In this document: piece after piece, positions 11,209 to 23,582 of the stretch | Layout: each line of letters opens with the position of its first letter | Numbering within the stretch: position 1 is the stretch's first letter | Origin: Citrobacter sp. JGM124 | GTDB lineage: Bacteria > Pseudomonadota > Gammaproteobacteria > Enterobacterales > Enterobacteriaceae | DNA length: 64,000 bases | NCBI RefSeq assembly: GCF_018257795.1 | Contig: NZ_JAERJD010000006.1 | Location: 186,001 to 250,000, forward strand | Direction of reading: 5' to 3' | Made by a program: the position numbers and the translations under genes | Notes under the pieces: model-generated | What the model was told of the DNA's origin: nothing | Databases searched by the model: none | Seen by the model: only the letters and a program-made list of their open reading frames with translations

Positions 11209-12528
11209 TTAGTGCGTTGCAGAAGTAACCTGTGCCCCTGCGATTTTATCCCAAATCCCCGTCACAATCGCCACAATCAGTGTCGGGATTAACCAGGCAA
11301 GCCCCTGGTCAGACAACCACAGCCGCTCAGTCCAGGCTGGCAGCATAGAACTGATAGCGGACGCTTTAAGACCATCAATGATCCCAAACAGCAGGCTGAC
11401 CAGCATCCCCGGGGCAATAATACGTGAAGCATTATTCCACCACGGCCGAGTGAAGCTCAGTAACACCAGCACAATGCAAGGAGGGTAAATAGCCGTCAGT
11501 ACCGGAATAGAGAACTTGATTAAATGATCCAGCCCCAGGTTTGAAACCACCATGGAGAACAGACCCAGGATAAACACCAGTGTACGGTAGGAGAAAGGCA
11601 AATACTGGCTAAAGAACTCCGCGCAGGCACAGGTTAAGCCTACCGCTGTCACCAGACAGGCAAGGAAGATCAACACAGCAAGGAAGATGCTACCACCACC
11701 ACCGAAGGTATGAGCAACATAAGCATGTAAAATCGCCGCACCATTAGCCCCTTGCTCAACCAGATTGGCACTGTCAGAGCCGAGATGGAACAACGCCAGA
11801 TAAATAATCGTCAACCCTACTCCGGCAATAAAACCAGCACCGATAGTATAGCGGGTCAGTAATCTTGAGGATGTGACACCACGCGAACGAGCAGCATTAA
11901 CAATAACGATACCAAACACCAGCGAAGCCAGTGTGTCCATCGTCAGATAACCATTAACGAAGCCGTTAGAGAAGGCTGCATGCTGATAAGCTTCCGTGGC
12001 TGAACTGATCCCCCCGGCAGGCCAGAATACCGCACCAGCAGCAAGAATCAGCAAGGCAATAATTTTCAGTGGTGCCAGGACATGCCCCACAGAGTCGAGT
12101 AATTTACCGGGTTCCAGAGAAATGAAAATGACCAAAGCAAAATAGATAAGGCTATAGATCAGCAATGCCAGATCACTGGAACCGGTCAATGGGGCAATAC
12201 CTATCTCAAAAGAGACCGTGGTGGTACGTGGGGTGGCAAACAAAGGGCCCACTGCAAGGTAGCAGACCGTTGCCAGTAACACGCCAGCTTTACGGCCAAT
12301 AGGAATGCTGAGACTGTCAATGCCCCCACCTACGCGAGCAATCGCCACGATGGTTAAGACCGGCAACCCTACTGCGGTAACCAAAAAACCGAGGGCAGCG
12401 GTCCAGACAAACTCTCCCGCCTGTAACCCCACCATAGGTGGAAAGATAATATTGCCCGCGCCAACAAACAGTGCAAAGGTCATAAATCCCAGTGCAATGA
12501 TGTCGCGAGATGATAAACGATGGGTCAT
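11209..12528 (-). CDS. brnQ: Branched-chain amino acid transporter BrnQ (LIVCS family)
   Basis: A sodium- or proton-coupled importer of leucine, isoleucine and valine in the inner membrane. The 439-residue protein starts [31 protein letters not shown], the hallmark of the family, and shows about 12 hydrophobic segments. The order phoR-brnQ-proY matches E. coli. The product is full length and looks intact. Confidence 0.95.
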   Translation of the reverse strand: MTHRLSSRDIIALGFMTFALFVGAGNIIFPPMVGLQAGEFVWTAALGFLVTAVGLPVLTIVAIARVGGGIDSLSIPIGRKAGVLLATVCYLAVGPLFATPRTTTVSFEIGIAPLTGSSDLALLIYSLIYFALVIFISLEPGKLLDSVGHVLAPLKIIALLILAAGAVFWPAGGISSATEAYQHAAFSNGFVNGYLTMDTLASLVFGIVIVNAARSRGVTSSRLLTRYTIGAGFIAGVGLTIIYLALFHLGSDSANLVEQGANGAAILHAYVAHTFGGGGSIFLAVLIFLACLVTAVGLTCACAEFFSQYLPFSYRTLVFILGLFSMVVSNLGLDHLIKFSIPVLTAIYPPCIVLVLLSFTRPWWNNASRIIAPGMLVSLLFGIIDGLKASAISSMLPAWTERLWLSDQGLAWLIPTLIVAIVTGIWDKIAGAQVTSATH

Positions 12529-13054
12529 AAAAAAGCAGCCTGTGGATGTGTTGTATTGAAAGTATTCTTTTTCTGGATCAAATATCGTCGAGACAGAAAT
12601 TTGGTGAAAACGTCGAGATTATCGGTAACCATAGCGATAAATGCTTTTTATCTTGGGCGGTGAAGAATAGTGAGCCGATTTATCACCCAATAACAGCCAG
12701 TCAGATAATCACAAGGGCGCAATTAAAACGCTTATAGCGTTTGAAGACAAGGAGCAATCAGAAAAGCAGATGAATATAACGCATTAATGGTAACAGGCAG
12801 TAAATAACTTCAACTATCTAAACCTTACCCGGCTTATCATTCGGATAAAAAAGCACCAATAGTGCATTTGCGAACATCATCAGTTGCCTAAAAAAATATC
12901 AATTCCCCGTCAGTACTCGTCCTCAGAAGCTCATTGCAATAGCCAATGTTGCCACTGGAAAGGCATTCATGGTTTATAAAAAATGACGGGATTTTCATGA
13001 CGCCACCCATGGAACACCAGGGGTGACGCCTGACGAAAAGAAAAACAGTTAAGG
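12529..13054. other. Intergenic region between phoR and brnQ
   Basis: This 526-base stretch lies upstream of brnQ and downstream of phoR on the minus strand, so it must hold the brnQ promoter and the phoBR transcript end. I see only imperfect inverted repeats near 12985-13035 and no convincing gene, RNA or riboswitch. Confidence 0.4.
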
Positions 13055-14356
13055 TCACGTCGTCGCGGTATCGGTGACAATTAAGCGTTCAGGCAGAACA
13101 AATGAGAAGGTGGAGCCCTTCCCGAGAATACTCTCAATATCAAGCCGGGAATCATGATGCCCCAGGGCATGTTTAACAATCGCCAGCCCTAAACCACTCC
13201 CTCCGGTCTGACGTGAACGAGCCTTATCAACGCGATAAAAACGTTCAGTGAGCCGCGGTAAATGTTCAGCGGTAATTCCCGGGCCATTATCTTTGACACT
13301 AAAAACCACACCATGCGCTAAACGGTGCCAGGTAACCGTAATGTGTGTCCCCGCGGGTGTGTGATTTATAGCATTATAAACCAGATTAGAGATCGCACTC
13401 CGTAACTGCTCTTCGTTGCCATACACTTTCAGGTCTGGTTCTATTTCAAAACTCAGAGTCTGCTTACCATTGCTGAGGGTTTGAGCCTCTCGTTCCACGA
13501 TCCTGAGCATCAGGGGCACATCAATTTTTTCATTAAGTGCGATAGCAGGCGCAGCCTCAATACGGGAAAGTGTCAGTAATTGCTTTACTAGTCCCTCCAT
13601 ACGTGAGGTCTGCTCACGCATCGTACTCAGTGCTTTGTCCCGTAATGGACCTTCAAGACTTTGATCCTGCATCATCTCAAGGTAACCCTGTAACACCGTT
13701 AATGGAGTACGTAACTCATGGCTAACATTAGCAAAAAAGTGACGACGAGCCCCTTCAAGCTGATGCATTTGAGTGACATCACGCGCCACCATTAGCCATT
13801 GGCCTTCTGCATAAGGCACAACACGAAACTCAATATGACGGCCATTATTAAGCACTAATGTCAAAGGACGGGTAAAGTTCTTCTCCGCAAGATAACGAGT
13901 AAATTCAGGATAACGCAGTAAGTTGAGAATATTCTGGCCATTATCGTCTGGCCAGCGCAGCCCTAACAGCTGTTGTGCCAGACCATTACACCAAAAAATA
14001 GTCCCCTCTTCCGTGGTCATCACCAAAGCATCAGGCAGTGATTCTGCCCCACTACGAAAACGTTTGATCAGGCTGCCTAGCTCTTTCCGGCGTTTCTTAT
14101 TACGAAACTGCATTTGATAAAGACCGTACAACAAAGGCTCCCAGCTCCCCTTTCCCGGCGGCGGGGTCATACTACGGTCAACCCATAACCACCAGGACAG
14201 ACGCAACAGGTTACGAAAATGCCATCCCAGCAATAAGGTTACCGCGGCCAGTAAGAACCAGGGTAGGTAGCCATAAAAAAGTCCGAGAATAACTGCTGGC
14301 AGGCAACAGATCAGTAGCTCAAGCGCGAGTCTTTTCCACGATAATCGTTCCAGCAC
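13055..14356 (-). CDS. phoR: Phosphate regulon sensor kinase PhoR
   Basis: A membrane-bound histidine kinase that phosphorylates PhoB under phosphate limitation, gated by the Pst transporter and PhoU. The 433 residues show two N-terminal membrane helices (about 10-48), a PAS domain (about 100-200), the HisKA H-box [11 protein letters not shown] with His213, and a catalytic domain with NAINH, DNGPG and GGSGLGLAI motifs. It lies 22 bases after phoB in the same operon. No phoA is found in this window beside proC, although the regulators are intact. Confidence 0.97.
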   Translation of the reverse strand: MLERLSWKRLALELLICCLPAVILGLFYGYLPWFLLAAVTLLLGWHFRNLLRLSWWLWVDRSMTPPPGKGSWEPLLYGLYQMQFRNKKRRKELGSLIKRFRSGAESLPDALVMTTEEGTIFWCNGLAQQLLGLRWPDDNGQNILNLLRYPEFTRYLAEKNFTRPLTLVLNNGRHIEFRVVPYAEGQWLMVARDVTQMHQLEGARRHFFANVSHELRTPLTVLQGYLEMMQDQSLEGPLRDKALSTMREQTSRMEGLVKQLLTLSRIEAAPAIALNEKIDVPLMLRIVEREAQTLSNGKQTLSFEIEPDLKVYGNEEQLRSAISNLVYNAINHTPAGTHITVTWHRLAHGVVFSVKDNGPGITAEHLPRLTERFYRVDKARSRQTGGSGLGLAIVKHALGHHDSRLDIESILGKGSTFSFVLPERLIVTDTATT

Positions 14357-14378
14357 GTATCACGCTCCGGTAAACAAC

Positions 14379-15068
14379 TTAAAAACGGGTTGAAAAACGA
14401 TACCCCGTACCCCGAACTGTTTGTACCATTTTATCATGGCCACTACTTTCAAGGGCTTTACGCAGACGACGAATATGCACATCTACCGTGCGATCTTCAA
14501 CATAGACATTCGTGCCCCATACGTTATTTAATAGCTGTTCACGGCTATACACACGCTCTGGATGTGTCATAAAGAAATGCAGTAGCTTAAATTCTGTCGG
14601 TCCCATGTCCAGGGGGTCAGTACCAGTCATAACCCGATGTGAAGAAGGATCGAGACTCAACCCACGCATCTCAATAACATCTTCAACCGCCATGGGAGAA
14701 ATACGTCGAATCACCGCTTTAATACGTGCGACCAACTCTTTAGGTGAAAAGGGTTTAGTAATATAGTCGTCAGCCCCGACTTCCAGGCCACGAACGCGGT
14801 CTTCTTCTTCACCACGAGCCGTCAGCATCATCACAGGGATCTCCCGGGTAATGGCATCACGCTTCAGGTATTTAATAAACTGGATCCCTGAACCTCCCGG
14901 TAACATCCAGTCCAGGAGAATAAGGTCCGGATAAGGTTCAATCAGCAAATTCACCGCACTGTCATAATCTTCCGCTTCCACTGGCAGGAAACCATTCTGC
15001 GCAAGCACAAAACTCACCATTTCACGAATGGGTGCTTCATCTTCTACTACTAAAATGCGTCTTGCCAT
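14379..15068 (-). CDS. phoB: Phosphate regulon response regulator PhoB
   Basis: An OmpR-type transcription factor that binds Pho boxes when phosphorylated. Residues 1-120 form the receiver domain, with acidic residues near the N-terminus (VVEDEAP), the phosphorylation site Asp53 in [10 protein letters not shown], and Lys in TKPFSPKEL. Residues about 125-229 form the winged-helix DNA-binding domain. The 229-residue length is standard. It is probably self-activated through the Pho box at 15117-15147. A candidate target in this window is the operon at 41167-46566. Confidence 0.98.
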   Translation of the reverse strand: MARRILVVEDEAPIREMVSFVLAQNGFLPVEAEDYDSAVNLLIEPYPDLILLDWMLPGGSGIQFIKYLKRDAITREIPVMMLTARGEEEDRVRGLEVGADDYITKPFSPKELVARIKAVIRRISPMAVEDVIEMRGLSLDPSSHRVMTGTDPLDMGPTEFKLLHFFMTHPERVYSREQLLNNVWGTNVYVEDRTVDVHIRRLRKALESSGHDKMVQTVRGTGYRFSTRF

Positions 15069-15116
15069 GATTTACCCTGTTGAAAAAAGGACATATCTTA
15101 ATAATTGCGTGTCAGT

Positions 15117-15147
15117 ATGCGTCAGTTTTATGACAGATTTATGAACG
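15117..15147 (-). promoter_or_regulatory. Pho box upstream of phoB
   Basis: Read on the minus strand, this contains CTGTCATAAAACTGACGCAT, with a further TTCAT-type repeat before it. It is almost the same as the E. coli phoB Pho box, two 7-base repeats spaced by 4 bases. It lies 49 bases before the phoB start codon. Confidence 0.85.
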
Positions 15148-15266
15148 CTATTTGCATCAGCAACCTCGCCATTTTGTAAGATGACGGTTCATCTTTTGCT
15201 CTGGGTTACGCTGGCTCCACAATGCTTTATAATCGGTTATTTGCGACTTTGCCACAGAGACAAGCT

Positions 15267-16484
15267 ATGCGCATGATACATACATCAGACTGGCATCTCG
15301 GTCAGAACTTTTATACTAAAACCCGAGCCCCTGAACATCGTGCCTTCCTGAACTGGCTGCTGGATGCCGTGGTTGAACACCAGGTCGATGCCATTATCGT
15401 CGCTGGCGACATTTTTGACACAGGCTCCCCTCCGAGTTACGCCCGTGAAATTTATAATCATTTTGTTGTACAGCTACAATCGACCGGCTGTCAGCTGGTT
15501 ATTCTGGCTGGTAATCATGATGCCGTATCCACACTAAATGAGTCCCGGGAACTGCTGGCCTGCCTCAATACCAAAGTCATTGCCCGAGCCGCGCAAGGGC
15601 CGGAACAACAGGCATGGATTATCAATAACAGGCAAGGTGAGCCTGGGGCAATACTCTGCCCGGTTCCTTTTCTGCGTCCACGCGATATCCAGTATAGTGA
15701 GTCAGGTCTGGATGGACATGAGAAGCAACAGTCTCTGATGAACGCTATCAGTGCACATTATCAACAGAGCTATGAAGCGGCTCTAGAGTTACGCGGAAAT
15801 CAGACATTACCAATCATCGCAACCGGGCACCTTACTACCGTCGGTGCAGCAACCTCTGACGCGGTACGGGATATTTATATTGGCTCACTGGATGCTTTCC
15901 CAGCCCAGGCGTTTCCACCTGCGGATTATATCGCGCTGGGTCATATTCATCGCCCGCAGAAAGTTGCTGGCAGCGAACATATCCGTTATAGCGGCTCCCC
16001 CATTCCCTTGAGTTTTGATGAAACTCAGCGCGCCAGGAGCGTATTCCTTGTCACCTTTGCAGCAGGAAAGCTGGAGCATGTTGAAGCGCTTGAAGTGCCA
16101 GTCACCCAACAGTTAGTTACCCTGAAAGGCTCACTGGCAGAAATAAGCCAGCAATTAGAACAGTGGCGTCACGTCTCTTGCGAGCCAAAGATCTGGCTGG
16201 ATATCGAAGTGAATACCGACGAGTATCTGAATGATATGCAGCAACAGATCCAGGATTTAGCCGCCGATCTGCCCGTAGAAATATTATTGATCCGCAGAAG
16301 CCGCACTCAGCGTGAGCGTTTTATGACCAACTCTCAGAGAGAAACCTTAAGCGAGTTGAGTACCGAAGAGGTCTTTGAGCGTCGCCTCAGTCAGGAAAGC
16401 TTCACCGACGAACAGGCAGCCCGCTTGAGAAGCCTGTTTGCACAGACGCTCTCTTCACTGCACGAGGAGCAAGACAACTCATGA
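15267..16484 (+). CDS. sbcD: Nuclease SbcCD subunit D
   Basis: The Mre11-type metallophosphoesterase that, with SbcC, cleaves DNA hairpins and protein-blocked ends. The frame is open from 15222, but the ATG at 15267 gives [15 protein letters not shown], which aligns with the E. coli start, so I use it (405 residues). Metal-site motifs are visible: [28 protein letters not shown] and LGHIHRPQ. It is divergent from phoB, and its last four bases overlap the sbcC start (ATGA), so the two subunits are translationally coupled. Confidence 0.96.
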   Translation: MRMIHTSDWHLGQNFYTKTRAPEHRAFLNWLLDAVVEHQVDAIIVAGDIFDTGSPPSYAREIYNHFVVQLQSTGCQLVILAGNHDAVSTLNESRELLACLNTKVIARAAQGPEQQAWIINNRQGEPGAILCPVPFLRPRDIQYSESGLDGHEKQQSLMNAISAHYQQSYEAALELRGNQTLPIIATGHLTTVGAATSDAVRDIYIGSLDAFPAQAFPPADYIALGHIHRPQKVAGSEHIRYSGSPIPLSFDETQRARSVFLVTFAAGKLEHVEALEVPVTQQLVTLKGSLAEISQQLEQWRHVSCEPKIWLDIEVNTDEYLNDMQQQIQDLAADLPVEILLIRRSRTQRERFMTNSQRETLSELSTEEVFERRLSQESFTDEQAARLRSLFAQTLSSLHEEQDNS

Positions 16485-19400
16485 AAATTCTCAGCCTGCG
16501 GTTGAAAAACCTGAATGCCCTGAAAGGCGAATGGAAAATCGACTTTACCCGTGAACCTTTCGCCAGCAATGGACTATTCGCTATCACCGGTCCCACAGGA
16601 GCGGGTAAAACCACCCTGCTGGATGCTATTTGCCTGGCGCTTTATCACCAAACTCCCCGGTTGAGTACCCTGACCCAGTCACAAAATGACTTAATGACTC
16701 GTGATACCGCAGAGTGTCTGGCTGAAGTCGAGTTTGAAGTAAAAGGTGTTGCCTGGCGGGCGTTCTGGAGCCAGAACCGCGCCCGTAATTCTATCAAGGG
16801 TAATTTACAGGCCCCCAGGGTAGAACTGGCACGAGTGAGCGATGGTAAAATCATTGCAGATAAAGTGAAAGACAAACTGGACGCCATCGCATCATTAACC
16901 GGACTCGATTACGGTCGTTTCACTCGCTCCATGATGTTATCTCAGGGGCAATTTGCAGCCTTTTTAAACGCCAATGCCAATGATCGCGCCTCCTTACTTG
17001 AAGAACTAACCGGGACAGACATTTACGGCACCCTGTCTAGCGCTGTTTTTGAAAATCATAAACAGATGAAGAACGAGCTCGACCTCTTGCTCGCCCAGGC
17101 AGAAGGCATAGCGTTACTGAACGATGCCCAGCAACAGCAACTGAATGAACAATTACAAGAACTAGTAGCAAACGAAGGTTTATATCTTAATGCGTTAAAA
17201 CAATATCAGCTTCATCACCAGTGGTTAACGCAATTGAGCCAGCTGTCGCATCAAGCCCGGCAACAAGAACGCGCCCTGGAACACGTCCAACAGGAAATCA
17301 CTAACGCCGCACCACAACAGCAAAAGCTAGCCCGGGCTCTCCCCGCTGAAGCATTGCGTCCGGACTGGTTACGGTGGCAAGAGCGTCTGCAAACACACCA
17401 GCAGACAGTCAAACAAGGTGAGGAAGTAAATACTCGCTTACAGAACATTGCCCTGCGTCGCCAGCAAACACGTCTACTGGCCGCTGAACGCAGTCATGAA
17501 TACCAGGCCCTGCTGTCACAAACACAAACCTGGCTAGAAAAACATGATAAATATCGTCTGTGGGGCAGTGAACTGGCCGGCTGGCGTGGCACCTTTGAAC
17601 GACTTAAACATGATGAACAACAACTTGCCCGGTGGCAACAGGAAATTCAGGCCGGTCATGACAAATTGCAGACACTCCCTGTTTCAAATCTGACACTGAC
17701 AGTTGATGAAGTGAGCGCACACTTACAGAAATGTATTATCGCCCGCCCCCATCACCAGCAACTGGCATTGCTGCATCAACAACATCAGACGCTGGATAAA
17801 CGTAAAACCGCACAGCGTTCAGAACAGATGCAGCTAGGCAAGCAGATAACAGAACGAGAAACACAACTAGAGAGCATTCGCCAGCAATATAAAAGCTTAC
17901 GGCAACAAGAGAGTGCCCTGGTTAAAATAGTGGAGCTGGAAAGACGCATCCATAGTCTGGAGGCTGAACGGGCGCGTCTCGAGTCCGGACTGCCCTGTCC
18001 ACTCTGTGGCTCAACGGAACACCCGGCAGTGGTTGCTTACCAGCATATCCAGCCGGATGAAAACCAGCAACAGCTAGCCGTACTGAGCCGGGAAGTAGAA
18101 CGCCTTGCGGAGCTAGGTGCAGCAATGAAAGGTCAACTGGAAACCCAGCGCCTGCAAGCAGAAAAACTGGCTCTCACTCTGGCACAGATGCAGCAAGAAG
18201 AGAGCGACCTGACTGCATGCTGGCAACAGTGCTGCAGCACGTTACAGATAACCCTGAGTATGCAGGAGGATGTGAACGAATGGCTGAACCAACAAGCCCA
18301 GTATGAGCAAGGACTACGACAACTGAGTGAACGGCAGATTCTGGAAACTCAGTATCAACAGCTTGGTCAGCAATATCAGGAACTGAATATCACGGTAAAC
18401 ACACAGCGCGATAACCTGATAACAGCACTTGAACAAGTCGGGTTACGTCGCCCTGAGAGTGACGAAGAGGCACTCTGGCTTGATGCTCGGCAGAAAGAGT
18501 CACGCCAGTGGCAAGAACAGCAGGATAAAATACCCACACTGCAACTTCAGATAGCCACTCTGACGCATATTCTTACAGCCTTACCGGACGACGGCAGCAC
18601 TCCCCAGGCCCTTGAAGAAGACCAACAGACGACAGCCTTGCAAAACTGGCAAAGTTTACACAGTGAAAGTTCCCGTCTGGAAGGGGAACGTCACTCCTTG
18701 CAGCAACAACGAAAACAGTGCGAAGCCGGGCTGATTACCGCCGACCACCAATTTCATGCAGCCCTGGCACAAAGCCCATTCCGTGACGAAGATGAATTCC
18801 GCCATGCCCTGTTGGATGAAACACAACGTGAGGCATTAATAAAACAAAAAGAAAGACTGGAACAGCAGCAGCAACAACAAACAACCTTACTCAATCAGGC
18901 AAATCAGGCTTTACTTGCTCATCGATCTACTTGCCCTGAAGGTTTAGAGAGTGGGCAAGATATGGCCACGCTGGGCGCACAGATAACACAACAAACACAA
19001 CAATTACGGGAAAATACAACCCAGCAAGGACAAATACAACAACAGCTACAGCATGATGCCAGTAATCGCCTGCGTCAGCGGACATTGATTGAATCGATAC
19101 AAGAAAAAGAGCTGCGATTGCAGGACTGGGGATCCCTGAATGCGTTAATTGGCTCAAAAGAAGGCGATAAATTCCGGAAATTTGCTCAGGGTCTGACGCT
19201 GGATAATTTGGTCTGGCTCGCCAATCGCCAACTTAACCGTCTGCATGGTCGTTACCTGCTACAGCGTAAAGAGAGTGAAGCCCTGGAATTACAAGTGGTT
19301 GATACATGGCAAGCCGATGCCCTGCGTGATACACGGACATTATCTGGCGGCGAAAGCTTCCTCGTCAGTTTAGCCCTGGCACTGGCACTCTCAGATCTTG

Positions 19401-19636
19401 TAAGCCATAAAACACGTATTGACTCACTCTTTCTTGATGAAGGCTTTGGCACCCTGGATTCCCAGACACTGGATATCGCTCTCGATGCCCTGGATACCCT
19501 CAATGCCAGTGGTAAAACTATTGGGGTGATCAGTCATGTTGAAGCCATGAAGGAGCGGATCCCGGTACAAGTCAGAGTGAAAAAGATGAACGGGCTCGGT
19601 ATCAGTAAGCTGGATAAAGCGTTCGCCGTCAACTGA
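16481..19636 (+). CDS. sbcC: Nuclease SbcCD subunit C (Rad50-like ATPase)
   Basis: An SMC-like ATPase that drives the SbcCD nuclease. At 1051 residues it shows, in order: the Walker A motif GPTGAGKTT (residues 37-45); a very long coiled coil rich in Gln and Glu; the zinc hook CPLC (Cys506 and Cys509) at its middle; the returning coil; the signature [18 protein letters not shown]; and the Walker B motif [11 protein letters not shown]. It overlaps the sbcD stop by 4 bases. Confidence 0.97.
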   Translation: MKILSLRLKNLNALKGEWKIDFTREPFASNGLFAITGPTGAGKTTLLDAICLALYHQTPRLSTLTQSQNDLMTRDTAECLAEVEFEVKGVAWRAFWSQNRARNSIKGNLQAPRVELARVSDGKIIADKVKDKLDAIASLTGLDYGRFTRSMMLSQGQFAAFLNANANDRASLLEELTGTDIYGTLSSAVFENHKQMKNELDLLLAQAEGIALLNDAQQQQLNEQLQELVANEGLYLNALKQYQLHHQWLTQLSQLSHQARQQERALEHVQQEITNAAPQQQKLARALPAEALRPDWLRWQERLQTHQQTVKQGEEVNTRLQNIALRRQQTRLLAAERSHEYQALLSQTQTWLEKHDKYRLWGSELAGWRGTFERLKHDEQQLARWQQEIQAGHDKLQTLPVSNLTLTVDEVSAHLQKCIIARPHHQQLALLHQQHQTLDKRKTAQRSEQMQLGKQITERETQLESIRQQYKSLRQQESALVKIVELERRIHSLEAERARLESGLPCPLCGSTEHPAVVAYQHIQPDENQQQLAVLSREVERLAELGAAMKGQLETQRLQAEKLALTLAQMQQEESDLTACWQQCCSTLQITLSMQEDVNEWLNQQAQYEQGLRQLSERQILETQYQQLGQQYQELNITVNTQRDNLITALEQVGLRRPESDEEALWLDARQKESRQWQEQQDKIPTLQLQIATLTHILTALPDDGSTPQALEEDQQTTALQNWQSLHSESSRLEGERHSLQQQRKQCEAGLITADHQFHAALAQSPFRDEDEFRHALLDETQREALIKQKERLEQQQQQQTTLLNQANQALLAHRSTCPEGLESGQDMATLGAQITQQTQQLRENTTQQGQIQQQLQHDASNRLRQRTLIESIQEKELRLQDWGSLNALIGSKEGDKFRKFAQGLTLDNLVWLANRQLNRLHGRYLLQRKESEALELQVVDTWQADALRDTRTLSGGESFLVSLALALALSDLVSHKTRIDSLFLDEGFGTLDSQTLDIALDALDTLNASGKTIGVISHVEAMKERIPVQVRVKKMNGLGISKLDKAFAVN

Positions 19637-19652
19637 CAGCGAACACTGGTCG

Positions 19653-20564
19653 CTAGTTCTCTAGCGGCCATAACCATGCAGCGCCACGAACCCCACTGGA
19701 ATCACCATGCAGGGCTTTACGAATAGGGGTTTCACACTCGCCACCAAATACCCAGGGTTTAATCAGTTGTGGGAGCGTTTGATAGAGCCTGTCAATGTTG
19801 CTCATTCCACCACCCAGCACAACCACGTCCGGGTCAAGAATATTGACAATATGGGCCAGCGATTTAGCAAGGCGTGTTTCATAACGATGAACGGCCTGCT
19901 CCGCCAGGGGATCTTGCTGTTCAACTCGCTCAATTATGGCATTCCCGTTCAAGTGTTCCCCGCTAAGACGCTGAAAATCGACGCTGAATCCCGTTCCGGA
20001 AACAAAGGTTTCAATACAGCCCTGTTTACCACAATAACAGGTCACTTGCTCACAAATACGCCGCTCTTCATCATCCATCCATGGCAGTGGGTTATGCCCC
20101 CACTCACCCGCCGTTCCATTACCGCCAATCAGACTACGCCCATGGATGGCAATTCCTGCACCACATCCCGTGCCAATAATCACGGCAAAAACAATGGGTG
20201 CCCCAGCCGCCGCCCCATCGATAGCTTCTGATACGGCCAGGCAATTGGCATCATTGGCCAGTCTTACATCCCGTTTAAGCGCGTGTTGTAAGTCACGGTC
20301 AAAAGGCTGTCCATTAAGCCAGGTTGAATTAGCATTCTTTACCACCCCTGTATAAGGAGAGAGAGAGCCAGGGATACCGATCCCCACGCTGCCTTTTTTC
20401 CCCGTTGCTGCTTCAGCTTGCGTCACCAGCCTGGTGATGGTGTCTATTGTGGCCCTATAGTCATCTTTTGGCGTTGGCAGACGATGCCGATAGAGCTCTC
20501 GACCGTCGTTTTCAAGGGCAATAACTTCTGTTTTAGTACCACCGAGATCAATACCTATACGCAT
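19653..20564 (-). CDS. mak: Fructokinase Mak (ROK family)
   Basis: Phosphorylates fructose (and some other hexoses) with ATP in the cytoplasm. The 303 residues begin [17 protein letters not shown], the ROK ATP-binding motif, and include the sugar site EWGHNPLPW and the zinc-binding Cys/His cluster [17 protein letters not shown]. It converges with sbcC; a short hairpin (CGCTAG...CTAGCG) covers the last bases of mak and may end transcription from both sides. Confidence 0.93.
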   Translation of the reverse strand: MRIGIDLGGTKTEVIALENDGRELYRHRLPTPKDDYRATIDTITRLVTQAEAATGKKGSVGIGIPGSLSPYTGVVKNANSTWLNGQPFDRDLQHALKRDVRLANDANCLAVSEAIDGAAAGAPIVFAVIIGTGCGAGIAIHGRSLIGGNGTAGEWGHNPLPWMDDEERRICEQVTCYCGKQGCIETFVSGTGFSVDFQRLSGEHLNGNAIIERVEQQDPLAEQAVHRYETRLAKSLAHIVNILDPDVVVLGGGMSNIDRLYQTLPQLIKPWVFGGECETPIRKALHGDSSGVRGAAWLWPLEN

Positions 20565-20691
20565 AAAATCTTTCTCGAAAATTCCCGCTATGGCAACAGA
20601 ATAGAATTATGGTTATCTAAAGGCAATGAAACAACAGCCCCAATTCGCTATCATGCACACTGCGTTTAACTGACCAATTCGGGACTGAGTC

Positions 20692-21603
20692 ATGCTGTGG
20701 TTTAAAAATTTAATGGTGTACCGTTTAAGTCGTGATATCACACTAACGGCGGACGCAATGGAAAGACAGTTAGCCGAATTCACCTTCACCCCCTGCGGCA
20801 GTCAGGATATGGCTAAAACTGGCTGGGTTTCACCGATGGGCAAAAGCAGCGATGCATTGACCCATATAGCAAATGGGCAAATCATCATTTGCGCACGCAA
20901 AGAAGAAAAAATGCTACCCGCGTCAGTGATCAAACAGAACCTGGAAGCAAAAATTAACAAACTGGAAGCAGAACAAGCCCGGAAACTGAAAAAAACTGAA
21001 AAAGATGCCCTTAAAGACGAGGTGCTTCATAGCCTGCTACCACGTGCTTTTAGCCGTTTTAATCAGACTTTCGTCTGGATAGATACCATTAATAATCTGA
21101 TTATGCTGGACTGTGCCAGCGCCAAAAAGGCAGAGGACACACTGGCCTTGCTGCGTAAAAGCCTGGGTTCACTCCCCGTTGTCCCTTTGTCGTTTGAAAA
21201 ACCGCTTGAACTTACCCTGACAGAATGGGTTCGTTCCGGGGATACTCCAGCAGGTTTCGCACTAATGGATGAAGCAGAGCTAAAAGCAATGCTTGAAGGT
21301 GGCGGCGTCATTCGCTGTAAGCAACAAGATTTAGTCTGTGATGAAATAGCCAATCATATTGAATCCGGTAAAGTCGTCACTAAACTGGCACTGGATTATC
21401 AGGAGCGGGTACAATTTATGCTTGCTGATGACGCTTCAATTAAGCGTTTAAAGTTTGCAGATACACTACGTGAACAAAACGATGATATTGATAAAGAAGA
21501 CGTAGGACAGCGTTTTGATGCTGATTTTATTCTGATGACAGCCGAAATTACCGCACTGTTGACAAATTTAATCGATGCATTAGGCGGCGAAGCACAACCC
21601 TAA
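20692..21603 (+). CDS. rdgC: Recombination-associated protein RdgC
   Basis: A ring-shaped DNA-binding protein that modulates RecA activity at replication forks. The 303-residue sequence starts [16 protein letters not shown] and keeps the family length and the [21 protein letters not shown] region. It is divergent from mak and followed directly by a terminator, so it is a single-gene unit. Confidence 0.96.
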   Translation: MLWFKNLMVYRLSRDITLTADAMERQLAEFTFTPCGSQDMAKTGWVSPMGKSSDALTHIANGQIIICARKEEKMLPASVIKQNLEAKINKLEAEQARKLKKTEKDALKDEVLHSLLPRAFSRFNQTFVWIDTINNLIMLDCASAKKAEDTLALLRKSLGSLPVVPLSFEKPLELTLTEWVRSGDTPAGFALMDEAELKAMLEGGGVIRCKQQDLVCDEIANHIESGKVVTKLALDYQERVQFMLADDASIKRLKFADTLREQNDDIDKEDVGQRFDADFILMTAEITALLTNLIDALGGEAQP

Positions 21604-21610
21604 AAATCAA

Positions 21611-21643
21611 CGAGGATAGCCTGTTGGTTATCCTCGTCTTATT
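21611..21643 (+). terminator. Intrinsic terminator after rdgC
   Basis: CGAGGATAGCC pairs with GGTTATCCTCG (one G-T pair) around a TGTT loop, then TCTTATTAT. It begins 7 bases past the rdgC stop. Confidence 0.8.
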
Positions 21644-21671
21644 ATAAACGCGTTACAAAACGCTATAATTT

Positions 21672-21965
21672 TTATTTATCAGACAAATAGCGGCAAAGGT
21701 AGGATGTTGGTTCAGCTACCTGCAAATTGAATTCACTCTGGCCTGGTACATGGAACACATCACCGGCACCATAGACCTTCCATTCCGTTTCTCCTGGCAG
21801 TAATACATTCAATTCACCGCTGATTACCGTCATCTCTTCCGGTTCATGAGTCCCGAAAAGGTATTCACCTTCAGCCATCACACCAACACTGGCGCGCCCC
21901 GTGCTGCTGCTATCAAAACCAATGGATTTTACTTGACCGGAAAAATATTCGTTACTCTGAAGCAT
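21672..21965 (-). CDS. ppnP: Pyrimidine/purine nucleoside phosphorylase
   Basis: A small cupin-fold enzyme that phosphorolyses several nucleosides to base and ribose 1-phosphate (formerly YaiE). The frame is open upstream to 22115, but the family begins [17 protein letters not shown], and that ATG is at 21965, giving 97 residues against 94 in E. coli. Conserved blocks [18 protein letters not shown] and [10 protein letters not shown] are present. It follows aroM in the same direction, as in E. coli. Confidence 0.95.
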   Translation of the reverse strand: MLQSNEYFSGQVKSIGFDSSSTGRASVGVMAEGEYLFGTHEPEEMTVISGELNVLLPGETEWKVYGAGDVFHVPGQSEFNLQVAEPTSYLCRYLSDK

Positions 21966-22050
21966 GCACAGACCCTTTATAAAGAGAAAAATTTCCCAAA
22001 TAATATAGAGGCTAACATTCAGAACTGTCACGATAAATATTGGCGTTTGC

Positions 22051-22728
22051 TTATACCAGAAGCTCAGATGCCAGTCTGACAATAAGCATGGTGGAAAGAA
22101 ATACCGGAATATCAAGCTGCTGTTGTAATAACTGTTGATGTTTGTTTAAAAACGCTAAGTAATCCAGCACGATGACAGTGGCCCCGCGATCAATCAATCG
22201 TTGTCCCGCATCGAGCAATTCTGCATCAGTATCACCGCCAGGGGCAGCGACTTCGTACAACGGGGCATTTCCCAGTAAGTGCCATTTTATTCTCTGGTGT
22301 TTAATCAGCTCTGGAATGGGCAAAATAACACCCATCTGGTGTCCTTCAACAATAGAAGCAACAAGGGGGGGAATGAGACGATCTGGTTCCAGGAGTATCG
22401 CTGACTTCGCACTCAGGCCACTGATCGGCATCGTATTCATCAACAGAATAACTTCATAGCCTAGTTTATCCAGCAAGTTCACCAAATTCTGCATGGCAGA
22501 AGCCACTTTATCGCAGCCAACATAAACCTGCTCATTATTATCAAGCATAATAACATGCTGATCTTCATTAGCATCTGGGGCGAATTCCAGATTGATTTCT
22601 TCAAGTGACATATTATCCAATAAACTAATATGGGTTATTTTTTCTTCTGTCACATGTTCAGTTAAAACCGCTCTGATCTCATCCACAGGAATCATGCCAA
22701 TGGAAAGAATAGCTACAGTTGGTTTCAT
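22051..22728 (-). CDS. aroM: AroM family protein
   Basis: A 225-residue protein of the AroM family (related to Asp/Glu racemases by fold), whose biochemical role is not established. In E. coli it lies in the TyrR-controlled aroL-yaiA-aroM unit. Conserved blocks include [24 protein letters not shown] and the C-terminal [17 protein letters not shown]. Here it follows aroL after a 322-base gap with no yaiA, so co-transcription with aroL is uncertain. Confidence 0.9.
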   Translation of the reverse strand: MKPTVAILSIGMIPVDEIRAVLTEHVTEEKITHISLLDNMSLEEINLEFAPDANEDQHVIMLDNNEQVYVGCDKVASAMQNLVNLLDKLGYEVILLMNTMPISGLSAKSAILLEPDRLIPPLVASIVEGHQMGVILPIPELIKHQRIKWHLLGNAPLYEVAAPGGDTDAELLDAGQRLIDRGATVIVLDYLAFLNKHQQLLQQQLDIPVFLSTMLIVRLASELLV

Positions 22729-23057
22729 ACGTTGGTTCGCCTCTACTCCATATCAGTTCAATGCCTGGTATTTGTTACCTATTCCCTGTTGAGCATTGCC
22801 TTCATCATGTTGTATTAAATTATCTATACCAAAAAAAGTTAAAACATTGTCATGCCTTCATACTAAAGAAACATGCAATATACTTTTTTATAGTAACAAT
22901 ATTTTATTCATTGAATAGATAAGTTTTTTAAAAATAAAATTTAAAAAAACAGGCATGAAAGATAAGCCTTTGTCAGCCTATTTTAACATTTACACCAGGA
23001 ACATAACCTTATGATGTAAATGTTAAATTTAAGGATATCGGTAATACATTCGATAAC
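22729..23057. other. AT-rich gap between aroL and aroM; yaiA not found
   Basis: In E. coli the small gene yaiA lies here. I see no frame resembling it (it would start near MPTKPPYPRE). The gap holds a 12-bp inverted repeat, TTAACATTTACA (22983-22994) and TGTAAATGTTAA (23015-23026), which could fold in the aroL transcript. The rest is A/T-rich with no coding signal. Confidence 0.5.
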
Positions 23058-23582
23058 TTAACTGGCTTCAGCTCGCTGCAAAACCTTAATGATAGACGCA
23101 ACCACACTGTCTGGCGAACATACAGCATCAATAGTATAGCGAGCCGTTTGTTGATACAACGCTTCCCGTGCGGCCAGGACATCGGCTATCTCTTCTACCA
23201 TATTTTTCCCCGTTAACGTCGGACGTTGATCTTCTTCTGGAGAAGCATCAAGACGGGCAGCAAGAATACTGGCAGGAACATTAAGCCAAATAGCGATACC
23301 GTTATCCATCATAAACCGACGATTATCTGGTGAAAGAACCATACCTCCTCCCGTGGCGACCACGGTAGCAGGAGCAGTGATCTGCAGCAATGCCTGGGAT
23401 TCACGAGCCCGAAACCCAGACCAACCCTCTTCGGCAACGATATCAGCGACACTTTTCCCCGTGCTATTAAGCAAATGGCTGTCAGTATCGACAAAGCCAT
23501 AACCCAGGGTTTCTGCTAATACCTGGCCGATCGTTGTCTTACCACAGCCACGTGCACCGACCAGGAATAAAGGTTGAATCAT
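23058..23582 (-). CDS. aroL: Shikimate kinase II
   Basis: Phosphorylates shikimate at the 3-hydroxyl in aromatic amino acid synthesis. The 174 residues show the P-loop [11 protein letters not shown] (about 8-18), the shikimate-binding DTDSHL and GFRARESQ motifs, ATGGGMVL, and the lid Arg in [10 protein letters not shown]. The AroL type (rather than AroK) is indicated by the neighbours aroM and yaiI. A TyrR-box-like sequence lies upstream. Confidence 0.95.
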   Translation of the reverse strand: MIQPLFLVGARGCGKTTIGQVLAETLGYGFVDTDSHLLNSTGKSVADIVAEEGWSGFRARESQALLQITAPATVVATGGGMVLSPDNRRFMMDNGIAIWLNVPASILAARLDASPEEDQRPTLTGKNMVEEIADVLAAREALYQQTARYTIDAVCSPDSVVASIIKVLQRAEAS